Counted from the stretch's first letter, positions 32,498-44,399 are shown. The stretch is DNA of 64,000 nt from Dichetophora obliterata (GCA_963920525.1 OY986435.1:297908708-297972707), one strand, 5' to 3'. Notes: generated by a model not told the origin, from the sequence alone. Numbers and translations: made by a program.

Positions 32498-34394
32498 TAT
32501 TTTTTTTATTTTATTTTATTTATTTAGTTTCTTCAGTCTATGAACAATAATTCTTACAGACTAGGCAATAGTTATTAACAAGAAATATATATTACAAAAT
32601 GTTATTTAACGGAGATCGCATTTGATTTTTAGATACAGAAAAATCTAGATTATGATTTGCGTTAATAATATTAAACATATGAAGAGCTTTAAAAATAGAA
32701 GCATTAGCAGCGTAGTTAGTGCCACACATTACTAAATAAAAAGGATCCTGATTTCTGAGAATCCTATTAGGAGCATTAAAATTAATCATTTCTAACAGTG
32801 TAGGGCTGTCAACCAGGCCAGAAATAATATCATGTACGAAAAGTAGAGACAAAATGTTTCTCCTACTCTCAAGAGTTTTAAGACCAATAAGCAAACAACG
32901 AGCACTATATGGGGGAAAAGATTCTTCAAAATTAAGTGAGCGTAAGGCAAACCTAGTAAACGATTTCTGGACTCGTTCAAGCCTCGTCTTATGCGTCACA
33001 TAAAATGGGTCCCAAATAACCGAAGCATATTCAAGCCTTGAACGACCCAGGCTAGTAAATAACACTTTTAAAGTGTAAGGATCAGAAAAACAAGAACCAT
33101 TACGGCGAATGAAAGCAAGCATAGCATACGCCTTAGGAATAATGTAATCTAAATGCGAGACGAATGAAAATTTCAGATCAAAAACAACTCCTAGATCTTT
33201 AACCACCTTAACAGATAGCAGAGGTGTATTAGCAATATGGTATGCAAACAAATGGAGAGTATCTGACTTAGAGAAAGACATGAAAACGCACTTCTTTAGA
33301 TTTAAAAAAATATGGTTATTAGAGCACCATTTATGAAGTTTATCAATTTCACTTTGAAGAAGTCTAATACCAGATGAATCTTTTATTTTAAGAAAAATTT
33401 TAAGATCATCTGCATACAACAGACAATTACTATGTGAAAAAAGAGATGTCACATCATTTATAAAAGTAATAAAGAGCAATGGCCCCAAAATACTCCCTTG
33501 GGGAACTCTAGAGGTAGCCACAAATGGATAGGATTTTACATTGTCAAAAGCTACAACACACTGTCTATTTGATAAATAGGTCCTCAACCAGCTCAGAAAA
33601 CTGGAATGAAATCCCAACTTTTTTAATGTACTAATTAAAATATAATTATTTACTTTATCGAATGCTTTCGAAAAATCTGTATATATCGCATCAACTTGAA
33701 AACCTTCTAGAAGCGATGATATACAGTATTCAGAAAAAATAACAAGGTTGGACACAGTTGAGCGACCAGGCATAAAGCCATGCTGAGAAAGAGAAATAAA
33801 ATTCTTAACTGTCAAGAAAAGTTTTTCCTTTACAATTGATTCAAACAATTTAGATACCGTTGTAAGCTTTGAGATAGGTCTGTAGTTTGAAATATTGTTC
33901 TTAGATCAAGATTTATGTACAGGAGTAATAAATGAAACCTTCCAACTATCAATAAAAATCCCACACCTTAATGAGTTATTAAAAATCAACATTAAAGCAT
34001 AAGCTACACTAGAAGCACAGTTTTTTAGAAAAAAGGAGCAAATTCCATCAGCATCTAACTTAAATGAAGATTAAAGCTCTTTTATGCCATTGACAACATC
34101 GCATTCAGTCAAAGAGAGAGAACCAAACCCCAAATCCGGTACACATTCATTAGAAAAATCGATGTCAACATTATAAGTAGGTTCATAGTTTGAACGAAAA
34201 AAATCCGCAAAAAGATCAGCAGTAGACTGAGCATTATCAGATACAGAATCATTTAAAAACATTGAAGAAGGAATATTTGATGAACATTTTTTTGACTTAA
34301 CAAAGCGCCAAAAGGATTTTGGGTTCGATTTAATGTTGTATTCAAATTTTAAAATATATTGCCTATACAAATATTTATCGAGAAAATTATATTT
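32498..34394 (-). mobile_element. 5'-truncated LINE with probable 9-bp target duplication
   Basis: The element reads on the minus strand from 34394 to its A/T-rich (AAATAAAATAAA) tail at about 32498. CATTCATTT lies at both edges (32489-32497 and 34395-34403), as expected of a LINE insertion truncated at its 5' end. The apparent ATG of the upstream reading frame (34397-34395) falls inside the right duplication and is fortuitous. About 1.9 kb remains: the reverse transcriptase and 3' end. Confidence 0.8.
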
Positions 34395-34397
34395 CAT
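32592..34397 (-). pseudogene. LINE reverse transcriptase (CR1/Jockey type), nearly intact C-terminal frame
   Basis: A 418-codon open frame (33848-32592) carries GFMPGRST (about 24-31), DFSKAFD with a catalytic Asp (58-64), VPQGSILGPLLF (115-126) and YADD (145-148), then the thumb and a C-terminal domain with RSRLEYASVIWDP. Translating further 5', NISNYRPISKL and FITPVHK are in frame but interrupted by a TGA at about 33904. A second stop separates the 34071-34397 part, which holds NPKSFWRFVKSKK and LTECDVVNGIK. Two stops, no endonuclease and the truncation make it inactive. The thumb and tail look CR1-like, but the clade is not settled. Confidence 0.88.
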
Positions 34398-34404
34398 TCA
34401 TTTG

Positions 34405-35335
34405 GATTAAGCTGATTCATAAAGCAGCTTTGTCGAGCTTTTTTTGATCATAGTGAAAGCTTATTCAACGCTTCACAAAGTAGCGTCTTGAGCTTATTTG
34501 TGTTTATACTTCGAGTTTTTTTCTTGTTTTCGCAAGCGAAATGGAGATGGAGCTGAAAAGCATTTCAAAAGTAGCTTTATACTTGGATTCAGCTTTCACT
34601 ATAAACACTGTGGTTTTTTCTTATGTTTATACACGAGCATTTTTCAGAAAAACCTTTCAGCTCTGCAAAAAAACTATGAACGCGGCCTTAGAAATGAAAT
34701 TTTAAGCTGTGAGAATACAGCAAACTTTGATGTATAAAAAACATTGATTTGTTAATATAAATAGAAGTTGAAGTGTTTATATTAAAAAATATTCAGGCGT
34801 ACGAACTAAGTGTTGTTGCGGTAGTAATACAACTTCAAATAAAAAAAAAAAAAATTATTATAAAAAATTATAGCATTGCTTTTTACAAACCAATTAACAA
34901 ATAAAATTTAACATGAAAAAACAATTTAAAAAAACTTTATATAAAAATGTGCTGGTTAGTCTGCTTGTTGACAAATCTTTTGATCAAATGGTTTTTATAT
35001 TTTATCTTAATACGTTCTGGAGGTTATAGAACATTACCGTTGAATTGCAATTTTTAAATGTAAAATAGTTGTTAATGGTTTTCATTTTAATTATTTTGAC
35101 AAATTGTTAATTATTGTGGTTATAGGAAAAAATAAAAAGTCTACCACTGGAGATATCGTCAAACAAGTGACGAAACGTCGGAAAAAATTGAATTTTTAGC
35201 TTTCATTTAAAAATTGTAATTGAACAGTAATGGTCAAAAACCTCCACAACATATTAAAATAAAATATTTCTTTAATTAATTTTATGTTCTATTAAATTAT
35301 TACATGAATTAAATTTCGAGCTTTATATCGAGTAA
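34405..35335. other. AT-rich stretch, no recognised feature
   Basis: No gene or family repeat was seen. The phrases are unique within the window. Confidence 0.4.
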
Positions 35336-35339
35336 GTTT

Positions 35340-35425
35340 TTAAGAAGGCAACAACAACAACAATAACTCTGTATAGAGTCAATCACTTCGCTGACTACAC
35401 AGTCAGTTTCGGAAATTAATTAAAT
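35340..35425 (+). repeat. Copy of the AGTCTGTCTAGTC repeat (reverse orientation)
   Basis: AAGAAGGCAACAACAACAACAATAACTCTGTATAGAGTCAATCACTTCG is the reverse complement of the copy at 22600-22690, including the run of AAC triplets and the CTATA core. Confidence 0.6.
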
Positions 35426-35489
35426 AATCTAATATTTGGTCGATTTCGGTCAAAGTCATGTATAATTGAACATTTGGTTGTGAAAATAG

Positions 35490-35752
35490 CCACCTTACTG
35501 TTAGAACACTAGCTTCTAGCGAAGCAAAAATACTCGTTTCATTTATATGGTGCATTTCGACAAACTATCGAACACCAATGAATATTGAAATAAATATAGA
35601 AGCAACTAGAACAGATGACAACCTTGGTAGAGCTGATGGCGGTGATTTACAAATAGCCTACTGCTTTAAAATGCCATATGATTAGTAGCCAATTGAGCGT
35701 TCAATTTGTTCTATATAATTCAAATGAATGAACTCCTAAATGTGTGAAATCA
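35490..35752 (+). repeat. Second copy of the 22255-22520 repeat
   Basis: About 260 bp align in the same orientation with roughly one difference in ten: GTTAGAACACTAGCTTCTAG, GGTGCATTTCGACAAACTAT, AGCAACTAGAACAGATGAC, GCCAATTGAGCGTTCAATTT. The match stops at GAAATCAT, exactly where the LINE fragment begins. Confidence 0.8.
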
Positions 35753-35754
35753 TA

Positions 35755-37008
35755 ATTGCCTACTGAGCCCAAAGTAACACCTGTTGGCAAGAGTTATTCT
35801 TCGTTTGATCTCAATGCTGATGTCGTTGGTTGAGTTTATGCTGGATCCCAGATAAACGAAGTCCTTCACAACCTCGAAGGAGGTATTGTCAACTATGACG
35901 TGGGTTCCAAGACGCTCGGACTGTTTGTTAGTTCAACAAGTATTTCGTCTTATCTGCATTCACTGCCATACCCATTCGACTTGACTCTCTTTCTAATCTG
36001 GAAAATGCTGCACTGACTTCGCGCGTATTATGGCCACTGATATCAATGTCATCAGCATATGCAAGCAGCATAACACTTCAGATCAGCAGCTCTGATGATC
36101 TTCTCCATCATTATGTTGAAAAAGTCTCACGATAAGGAACCTATTTGTCTGAAACCTCGTTTGGTAACAAATGGTGGGGAGAGGTCCTTCCCGATTTTAG
36201 CTGCGCTGCTTGTGTTGCTCAGTGTCATCCTGCAAAGTCGTATTAGTTTTGCAGGAATACCAAACTCAGACATGATGGAGTATAGGTGCTTTTTTATTGG
36301 GATGTCGAAAACGGCTTTGTAGTCGGCAAAAAGATGGTGGGTGCCAATTTGTTTTTCTTGAGTCTTCTCCAAGATTTGTCGTAGCATGAAAATCTAGTCA
36401 AAGAAGGATTTTCCAGTTCTGAGGCCACACTGATAAGGTCCAATCAGTTCGTTTACAATGGGCTTCAATCTTTCACATAAAATGCTCGACAGGACCTTAT
36501 ATGCTATATTAAGAAGGCATATCCCACCGTAATTAGCACAGGTTGTGGGATCGCCTTTCTTGTGAATTGGGCAGAGCACACTGAGATTCCAATCGTTCGG
36601 AATGCATTCTTCCGACCATATTCTGCATAGAAGCTCGTGAATGCATTTAAGTAGAGCTTCGCCTCCGTTCTTAAACAGCTAAGCAGGTAAGCCATCAGCT
36701 CCCGCGGCTTTGTTATTTTTAAGCCGAACTATAGCTGTTAGAACTTCATCATGGTCAGGCAGCGGTGCCTCTGCGCTGTAATCCGTAACTGGGGTTTCCG
36801 AAATATCATCTCTATGACGGAATTGTTGTCAGCGTCGCCATTTAGAAGCTTAGAGAAGTGTTCCCTCTATAACGTCAGTGTATTCTGGGCATCTGTCCCT
36901 AGATTCCGGTTTTCATCCTTGCAGGAAGAGGCCCCGGTTTTAAAACCATCGGCAAGGCGTCTTATTTTTTCGAAAAATTTTCGGGCCTCATGAGGACGAT
37001 GCTTCAAT
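35755..37008 (-). pseudogene. LINE reverse transcriptase, inverted 5' portion
   Basis: Read on the minus strand, from 37000 downwards: HRPHEARKFFEKIRRLADGF, KTGASSCKDENRNLGTDAQ, AGADGLPA, WNLSVLCPIHKKGDPTTCA, NYGGICLLNIAYKVLSSILC, GPYQCGLRTGKS, THHLFADYKAVFD (catalytic Asp block), FGIPAKLIRLCRMTL, KRGFRQ, AYADDIDISGHN with the Asp-Asp pair (about 36060), GMAVNADKTKY, GSSINSTNDISIEIKRRITL and ANRCYFGLSRQ at about 35757. There are several stops and frameshifts. This reverse-transcriptase type is common in fly genomes (RTE/Proto-like; clade not resolved). The C-terminal end is missing from this strand and appears on the other strand at 37009. Confidence 0.85.
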
Positions 37009-37165
37009 GAAGAAAATATTCGATTCGATACCCAGCGTTGGTCAACGCAGAAGAGAACGACCACATCTTTGTTGGAAAGACCAAGAAGAGGACTACCTGA
37101 CGAAGCTTGGAATTTCCAACTGGCGCCAGCAAGCGAAAGACAGAAATGGCTGGCGCAAATTCTTT
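37009..37165 (+). pseudogene. C-terminal end of the same LINE type, opposite orientation
   Basis: The plus-strand frame reads FDSIPSVGQRRRERPHLCWK, DQEEDYLTKLGISNWRQQAK, DRNGWRK. This is the RRRGRPxxxWxDQ...LGxxNWRxxAxDRxxWR end of the same retroelement class whose reverse transcriptase lies on the minus strand immediately to the left. The recognisable match stops after WRK, and no poly(A) or target duplication was resolved. Confidence 0.75.
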
Positions 37166-37169
37166 ACTT

Positions 37170-38955
37170 TAAATTCTGATTTTTTTTACTTATTATTAAT
37201 AAACGCCCATTTCATATTGAAGTATAAAAACTGTTGCACTTACCATCTCTGATTTGGTTTATTGATTAGAAAACCAAATACAAAGTTATAAATCTTTTTA
37301 ATCATTTTTCTCGGCCAAAATATGGTATATTTGGAGACAACGAAGCTTAGTCAATTTAAATGCAATTTTAAACAAGTGTTGAATTAAAATTTGAACAAAT
37401 TGAAAGTAGAACAAATTCAAAAGCGTTGATAGCCAGTTTTATTTGATATAAAAAATTCATTAACACTCCACGTTTTAGGCCATAATTTCTGAAACCTTCA
37501 AGAACACATCGTTGGAAAGTCATTAAACTTTTAAATTATGAATGGGTTAACTTGCTGCAATTTTTTCAAAAGCTTTTTGTTTTTCCTTAAAAAAAAAAAC
37601 AAAATAACCTTTCCAATAATTTAGAAGCAAAAAAAGGTTGGCTGCTTGCATAGCATTTATCTACCAAAGCAATGGTCATGCAAGAGGCTTAATGACTTTG
37701 CTTGGATGTTTGATATAATTTAAATTGTAAGGTCTAAAGAATACTATCATGAATGAAGTTAGCAAGGTACATTATACCTTCAGCTTTTTCAGTTTTTTTT
37801 TAGAGAACAAAAGCATTTACAAAAATCGCATTTAAATTGACTGAGCTACGTTGTTTCAAAACAGACCCTATTTTGGTATTCACATGAATGGGTACGCGAA
37901 AAATATTGTTTAAATCTTAAACTCCGGACTTAAATTTCTAATCAATCTAAGAACAAAATTTGAGCCAATCGAAGATGATAAGTGCTAATACTAGATAATA
38001 TTACACTTCAAAGTGAAAAAGAGGTATTTAATTATATTAGTATTTTGTAATAAATTATATTATTAAAAGCAAAAGAAGAATAATTGGCGGATTTTAGCGA
38101 ATTCTTTGGCAAATTTTGCGGATTTTGATTAGCAAAAGCTGGCAACAGTGGAACCCATATTAAGATTATAGGTCTTTTTCCGTACAAGTAACTTGAAGTT
38201 ACTTGAAAGCGTTTCTGTACACATTTCTCAAGCTCGGAAGTTTATTTTTTGTAAGATTAAACTAATAATTTAAAGCAAAAATCCACTTGAATTTAACTTG
38301 AAGACGTTTCTATTCCTTTTGATAAACATTCTCATTTTTACAGATAATGAAGTAATCTCTATTACTTGAACTTTATTTAAAGTTACTACAGAAACATATT
38401 TCGCACAACGCAGCAGGGCATTCTTTGGTTACTTTAGAGTTGATGGATAATTAATCCATCGATAAGATCACGCCTTGCTGTCCGAGGAAATGTATATTTT
38501 TTTTTTTGTTATAAGATAACATTCTATGAGAGCCTTGTTGCAACTTCCCTAATTGCTATAATTTTATCTTGCAAAACACTACAGTAATCAAGCAGCCTAA
38601 GTCTCTAATATTTTGAACTAAGTTTCAGTTAATTTTTTATTATTTACTTTGTATGTTATATCATATAATTGTATTATTATTTTCTCTACGTAAAAAATTA
38701 ATTTCAAAAACAATTGAATTCATGTACTCAAAAAGTAGTAGTTTGCAGTTTTTTACCATTTCTTTTAACCTTGTTTTAATAATCTACGTCTGCGAGACGC
38801 ATGCTTTCTTAATTTTTTGCTCTCTCTGTCGTGGAATGCTTCCAATGCAAGTTTTTATTCTAATTTTTATATAAAAAATTTATAATAAAATGTGTTTGAA
38901 TAACAAGGGAAAATGTAACTAAGTCATATAAGTACAAGCAAAATAAGTTTTTAGT
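37170..38955. other. AT-rich stretch, no recognised feature
   Basis: No gene found. The short plus-strand frame at 38653-38874 is hydrophobic by base composition and has no support. Confidence 0.4.
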
Positions 38956-38964
38956 TGCTATTAA

Positions 38965-39454
38965 CCCTATATCACGCCGTGTTACAGATCTGCAACATTT
39001 AGGAATTACTCTAGAAAAATAACTTAAAGAGAGAAAATTAAGACGGAATTCTTATAACTGACTCATAAACATTCTAAACAACTCTAGCTTTTCAATTAGA
39101 GAGTAAATCAATCAACAGTTATTTTTTATTTTTAGTTGCAACAGCGTGATTTTGAATTTGGCAGGAGTTTGTGTTTTGCAATATTTTTAATATATTTGTA
39201 AATGACTAAAATTGATATAAAAGTGTTAATAGTTAAAATAAAAGTTTAAGAGCTTTTTGGTGAGTTATTAAACTACATTTATCATGAATAACTATATTAA
39301 AAGCAATGTTATAAAAGTAAAAAAAATTTTTTGCAAATATTTGTATAAATAAAGTTTTAATTTTAAAACAAAAGTTGTTTTTTCTTTACTTTTTAGACAG
39401 TTTGAGAGATTTTTAGGTAAAAAATTTAAACTGACGTTATTGCGCGAAATAGGG
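38965..39454. mobile_element. piggyBac-like MITE with TTAA target duplication
   Basis: TTAA (38961-38964) is followed by CCCTATATCACGC. At the other end GCGCGAAATAGGG is followed by TTAA (39455-39458). The ends match as CCCTAT-TC-CGC in inverted orientation. TTAA duplication with CCC starts is the piggyBac signature. The 490-bp interior has no ORF, so it would need a transposase supplied in trans. Confidence 0.75.
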
Positions 39455-39459
39455 TTAAT

Positions 39460-40600
39460 AAAACATTAAGCAACGTCAACAATGATACGTCTGAAAGACG
39501 TATGGTTTACTTTTGAGTGACTTCTAATAAGGTTTTCAAAGCAGGGCTTAATAGTCTATATTGCCATCTTAAAATTCAATAAAATCTAAATAAAATTAAC
39601 AATTACAACATTCATATATATTAAATATTTCACAAAGAATTGTAAAAAGCCCTAAAATACTTTTTTTTTGGGTTTTTATTATGACTCAAAAAATTCATTA
39701 TCAGCACTCAAATACATAACCACATTATATGTGACACTTCTTTATGCTTTTATATCCTGCCGTTTGAGTGTTATTAATTTCCTGAAACGACCAAAAGAGT
39801 AAAGAAAGAAAAAAAAAATAAGAACAAAACTAAAAACAGCTCTGCATTGAAATATAAAAACATTTATTTTAACCATGTTTGTTGTTGGCTTTTACCACAG
39901 TCAACATTGCTTATTTTGGTCTCTGTTGACAAAAGGAAAAACATGCCAAATTGAAAAAAATATATGCTCTAATTCAAAAGAAATATTTAAAGGAGAACAA
40001 AAATTAAGCAAAATTTGACAAACTTATTTTTATAACACAAAGATTTCAATATTCAAGAAAAGCCAAGTTACTAGCTAGATAATAATAAAAAAAGCGATTT
40101 TAAGTATCGTTCAAATAAGAATTTTCAAAAAACATTATAATTCACAAAAATTACAAATGATCCGAAAATTGTATTAAAAATGACAAAACAAAACAAACCA
40201 AATTTCTCCTAATAAAAACGATAAAATGTTAAAAACATTTTGGAAAATTCAACTAACAAAAAAAAATTTATTTCACAAAAAAAAAAAACAGGTGGGTCGG
40301 CTCGTTGGACACAAGAGAGAAGCAAATCTTTTTCGCAGTCTTATAAATTTGATAATTTAAGGGTTTTTTTAAATAAAATAATTAACTAATTGATGGGACA
40401 ATTTTTTTTTCTGTCAAGAGAAAGGATGAAATATTTTCATCCCCCATCAAATATATCGTGCAACTTTTAATTCGATCCAGAAGCAAAGTCCAAGTACTTG
40501 TGTTTATTTAGCTGTAAATTTTATCTTCACGTTATGTTAAAACAGAAACACAACAACAACTTGGTACAACAACAACAGAAACGCATTTTCATCAACAACA
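39460..40600. other. AT-rich stretch, no recognised feature
   Basis: An AACAACAAC simple repeat lies at about 40550-40600. No gene seen. Confidence 0.4.
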
Positions 40601-40604
40601 AAAA

Positions 40605-40935
40605 AACACCTACTTAACGATGCTGATGACAACGTGTAGTAAGAAAGAGACAACATTTTTGTTATTTTGTTGTTTGGATAGCTGTTAAATATGTAAGATA
40701 GTCAATACTCAATCCTTTTAGAAGATTTTTGTGATCTGCTGCAACAAAACTTCAAGAATCCACATAACAAACACCTTCCTAATGATGCTGATGATAACGA
40801 GTAGTAAGTAAAAGACACATTTTTGTTATTTTTTGATACTTTTGTTATTTGCACAGCTTCTAAATATGTAGGATATGAAGGACATCCAATACACAAAAAT
40901 TTTAATAGATTATTGAGATCTGCTGCAACATAGCT
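40605..40935 (+). repeat. Tandem duplication of a ~170-bp unit
   Basis: ACACCTACTTAACGATGCTGATGACAAC...GTAGTAAG...TTTTTGTTATTTT...AAATATGTA...ATCTGCTGCAACA at 40607-40745 recurs as ACACCTTCCTAATGATGCTGATGATAAC... at 40769-40930, in the same block order. Confidence 0.7.
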
Positions 40936-40939
40936 TTAG

Positions 40940-42120
40940 TTAATACCTAATACTGAAGGAACAACTTTGAATAACAAAGGGTTTTCGATTAGTTGGCAAC
41001 GTGTAGAACTATTAGTCGAAGGGGTATAAATTCGATACTCACGGTGTATGAAGAAATATTTTTAATATTATAGTTTCTTGTTGTAACTAGCAAGATAAAT
41101 TCTGAGAAAAAGGTGTCGGAAAAATCAATTTTTTAAGATTTCAGTCAAATAAAATAACAAAACGAGGCGTAAAACTTCCCTTTTTTATAACGATACAATG
41201 ACTATGATTTTAAAAATTTACATTATAATTAAAATGAAATTTCTCAAAAGAGAATGCAGTTTCTCACTTAAGATTATTGTTGTTTATGTATACAGATAAT
41301 ATTAAGCTGACTTTGATTTTTTTGTCCATTAAAATTGTTACGAAAATACTAGGAATTTAATTATGTAAAACGTTATTAGCTTCAGTGGTAAATAGTTCAA
41401 TAATACCAGCTGTTTTACTATTTTAAAAGTTGTTAAAAGTAGTTGATTTATTTACTAGTAAATGAATAACTTATTAACTAGTTTAAAAATGAAAATTGTT
41501 TTTCTATTTAATTTTTCTAGTAAAAAATTTCTCGAAATTTTATTTTCGATGAATTTAATTTGATGTATCGTAAGGCGAAGCATGGCCTTAGAACTCTTAA
41601 CCCTAGGATGCCAAACCAAGTTTTTTGCCCTCGTCGTTTTAACTGTTTTAACGAAAGGTCATTCCAAGGTCAAAGTGTTTATGCATTTTAAGAGCGTAAA
41701 ACTGTTATTTTAAGAGATATAGAGTAAATAAGCCAAGTACCACTATTAAGCCGATTTTGGGCCTTTAACCCCAGGGGGCCTGGGTTTTTTTTACTAACGA
41801 AGTCCAATTTTTTATGCAGATCTTATTTTTCTAATCTCAATCTAACAGAAAATGGGCGGGGAGCGAACAAAATCAGAAAAAGGCACACTTAATATGTATC
41901 ATGAGTGCTCTAATACGCATATATTATGAATTGAAGAAAAAAATGTGGAATTTTTAATGCATTTTTCTTGACGTTTCTCTCAAATCGTTAAGTTTCGATC
42001 AAATATTAAGTGTCAAAACATGCTTGAGCTCTTACGCAGCCAATAAGAATAGAGAGATAAGATAGTAACGAGGCGGAGATGTCAACAACTCGCACGATGT
42101 ATGTTTTTATCATTTTCCTG
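40940..42120. other. Unassigned sequence
   Basis: TTAACCCTAGGATGCC (41598) and TTAACCCCAGGGGGCCTGGG (41768) look like piggyBac-type ends, but both face the same way and have no inverted partner. No gene seen. Confidence 0.35.
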
Positions 42121-42719
42121 CAATATATATCTGCATTGGCGTCGGAATTGGGGGAAAAGCGGGGCAGTTGCCCCCCTCTTTTTTTGCTAGATAAACAATT
42201 TAAAAGAAAAACTTCAAAAGTTATTCAAAATATCAGTTCTTTTTTCAACGATAATATTTTTGTATTATATATTTTCCTCTTCTTTCTCTCTTCTTCATAA
42301 GCATGCTTGCGGATAACCATTTTCTTTCTCTGTGTTTGCAAAAAGATTGAACAAAATGTAGAGTTTCTACTGCAAACCCACCACTTCAGTTTAAAAGCAC
42401 CCTTAAGTATGTAGCTTAATGCTTGTTAATTTTGCAACTCTGGTAAGAAAAAATTTGACATGTTCTTAGGGGCTTTCCATATTGGAAGACATGTTGTACG
42501 ATAAGTTAGATGGAAAACTAATGGGACTATTTGATTGAGCGTTCGAACGATCCAACTTGTAAAGCAACATCATTAATTGCAAGCTCTCAAGCAGAACACA
42601 CCCGGCTAATTGCTAAGTAACTTTTAGATGCCCTAACAATTGAGCAGTAATTTTACATAATTGTACAATATTGTACAATCGTGAGAAAAAAACGAAAAAT
42701 TTCGACTATCGTTTTAGCT

Positions 42720-43540
42720 TACGTATGGTACTACATGTTGTACAATCTGCCATGTTGGTCCAATGTTTTGGACCATGCGAAAGCCCCTACTGTGAATTAG
42801 CTGATGAAAATCCACCTCGACGCTTTGAAGAAACATCAAATCCGGTTCCTTCAGTACAGTTGTCATTATATGATCGGCTACGAAAAGATTATTTCGAAAT
42901 TTTAGATCTTCTCTCAAATGAGATAACGGCTAGATTCGATTAAACAGGTTGATATTTTACTTTTTTTTAGTTTTGCAAGTTTACACCTGCTTCACTCAAC
43001 CGACTCACTTTGATTTAACATTCGGTGAGTCGGTTGAGTGAAGCTAGTGTAAACTGGCACTTTGTAAATCTTATTGTACATTTAAACAGATCTTGACACT
43101 CTGGAATCGTTGGCAAATATTGTAATCGAAGCCTTCAACGGAAAAGTGCCTTCTGAACAAAATCTAAAAACAAAACTAGATCTTTAACCAGATGACTTTT
43201 TTGCAGATGAAATTGCTGAAGCAATTGCCTGGCCAAACACCTTGAAATTGTAGTGGAATTGCATCCCAATTTGCAATACTGTAAAGAGACTATTAAATGA
43301 AGTTGAAAAACTTATTGCTTTGCTTTTGACTGTGCATGCATTAGCAGCTTCATCTGAGCGTTCTTTTAGTGCACTAAGACGACTTAAAACGTATCTTCGA
43401 GCAACTTTGACACAGAAATGACTGATTCATGCGGCACTTATGCACATTCACAAAGATAAAACCGAAGAATTGAATTCGATGGAGGTGGTGAAAGAGTTTG
43501 TTTCTCGCAAGGACAGAAAGAAACATTTTGGAATAATTTA
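42720..43540 (+). pseudogene. hAT transposase relic with dimerisation domain
   Basis: The first block (42724-42942) ends YDRLRKDYFEILDLLSNEI, TARFD, matching the x-YYEALDLIxNCIxxRFDQ region of ZMYM1/Ac-type hAT transposases. After a hairpin insertion, further blocks are LDTLESLANIVIEAFNGK and PDDFFADEIAEAI. The conserved C-terminal dimerisation domain reads LLTVHALAASSERSFSALRR (about 43325-43384), then LKTYLRATLTQK, a TGA stop, IHAALMHIHKDKT and VKEFVSRKDRKKHF. The hAT signature A/T-S-S/A-ERSFS-L-RR-LKTYLR is clear. At least three stops or frameshifts are present, so no active protein is possible. Confidence 0.88.
42978..43055. repeat. 78-bp hairpin with ~31-bp arms inside the hAT element
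   Basis: The left arm is AGTTTACAC-TGCTTCACTCAACCGACTCAC, split here into AGTTTACACC and GCTTCACTCAACCGACTCAC. The right arm is its reverse complement with one or two differences (GTGAGTCGGTTGAGTGAAGC, TAGTGTAAACT). The loop is ~16 bases. It sits between two blocks of the transposase relic, so it is either a tiny inserted MITE or a late duplication. Confidence 0.75.
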
Positions 43541-44039
43541 AATTGCTATAACTTTTTGTACCTTATTGCATTTAAGCCATGTAAAGATATACCTAGTCTT
43601 GCTTTAAAAAAGCAACCATTATTTCTTATATTTTTTATATTACCATATGAAAGATCCTTTAAAGAATGATCTCTTATATTAAAATTGGAAGAACTTTCAA
43701 AAATAATGAAATTTTAATATTTTTTATATATTTTTATTTTTTTTTTATTTTAAATTAAAATAAGAAACTTGTTTATTCACATTCATGTTCCTTTGAAGAA
43801 ATTTTAGCAAACTTTTTTTTGCACCACCATTTGTACAAATGGGGGCATTTGTACTGCCCCCCCCCAGATGAAATTAGCTTCCGACGCGCTTGTATATCTG
43901 TCTAGCCCACGCGCCACTTGTTTTCAGATTTTAAAATTTGACAAAAAAATTAAGTGTCATATAGGCTTTACGCTTTATTCATGCCTTACATTTTAATAAT
44001 TAACAATAAATATTTTAGAGAAAAGTATAGCAAAAATAC

Positions 44040-44190
44040 TTTAAAATAAAAAATAATGAATAAAAATTTAATAATGAATAAAATATGAATAATTAATAAA
44101 AAATGAATAATGAATAACAAAAGAATAATGAAAAAAAATTAATGACGAATAAAAATGAATAATGAATAGAAAAGGAATAATCGAAAATTC
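44040..44190 (+). repeat. Degenerate AATGAATAATA simple repeat
   Basis: AATAATGAATAAAA-type units repeat imperfectly about ten times. Confidence 0.75.
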
Positions 44191-44399
44191 CGAAATTCTG
44201 TGCGAATTTCATTCCTTGTGAATACTAAAAATACTAAAAATGAAATAAAAATTTTTATTTATAAATCAATTTTGCTTTCATTGAATGCATTCTTATGTTG
44301 TTATTCAGTCGCCGTACTCAAAATTCTGAATATGAATGTCGATTTTACAGCTCTGACACTAGTAGCTAATAACGACAAAAAAACATTTTAACATTTTTT

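Larger units (their letters stand above)
42134..43892 (+). mobile_element. hAT transposon with perfect 8-bp target duplication, decayed
   Basis: TATATCTG lies directly outside both ends (42126-42133 and 43893-43900). The left end reads CATTGGCGTCGGAA followed by G- and C-runs (GGGGCAGTTGCCCCCC). The right end, reverse complemented, reads CAAGCGCGTCGGAA followed by GGGGGGGGGCAG and TGCCCCC. An 8-bp duplication is the hAT hallmark. The interior carries remains of a hAT transposase in the plus orientation and a 78-bp hairpin. The element is 1759 bp long, shorter than intact relatives because the N-terminal coding part is mostly gone. Confidence 0.9.

Noticed and set aside
41598..41790. Two TTAACCC starts resembling piggyBac ends
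   Set aside because: Both are in the same orientation with no inverted partner. TTAA is common in AT-rich DNA.
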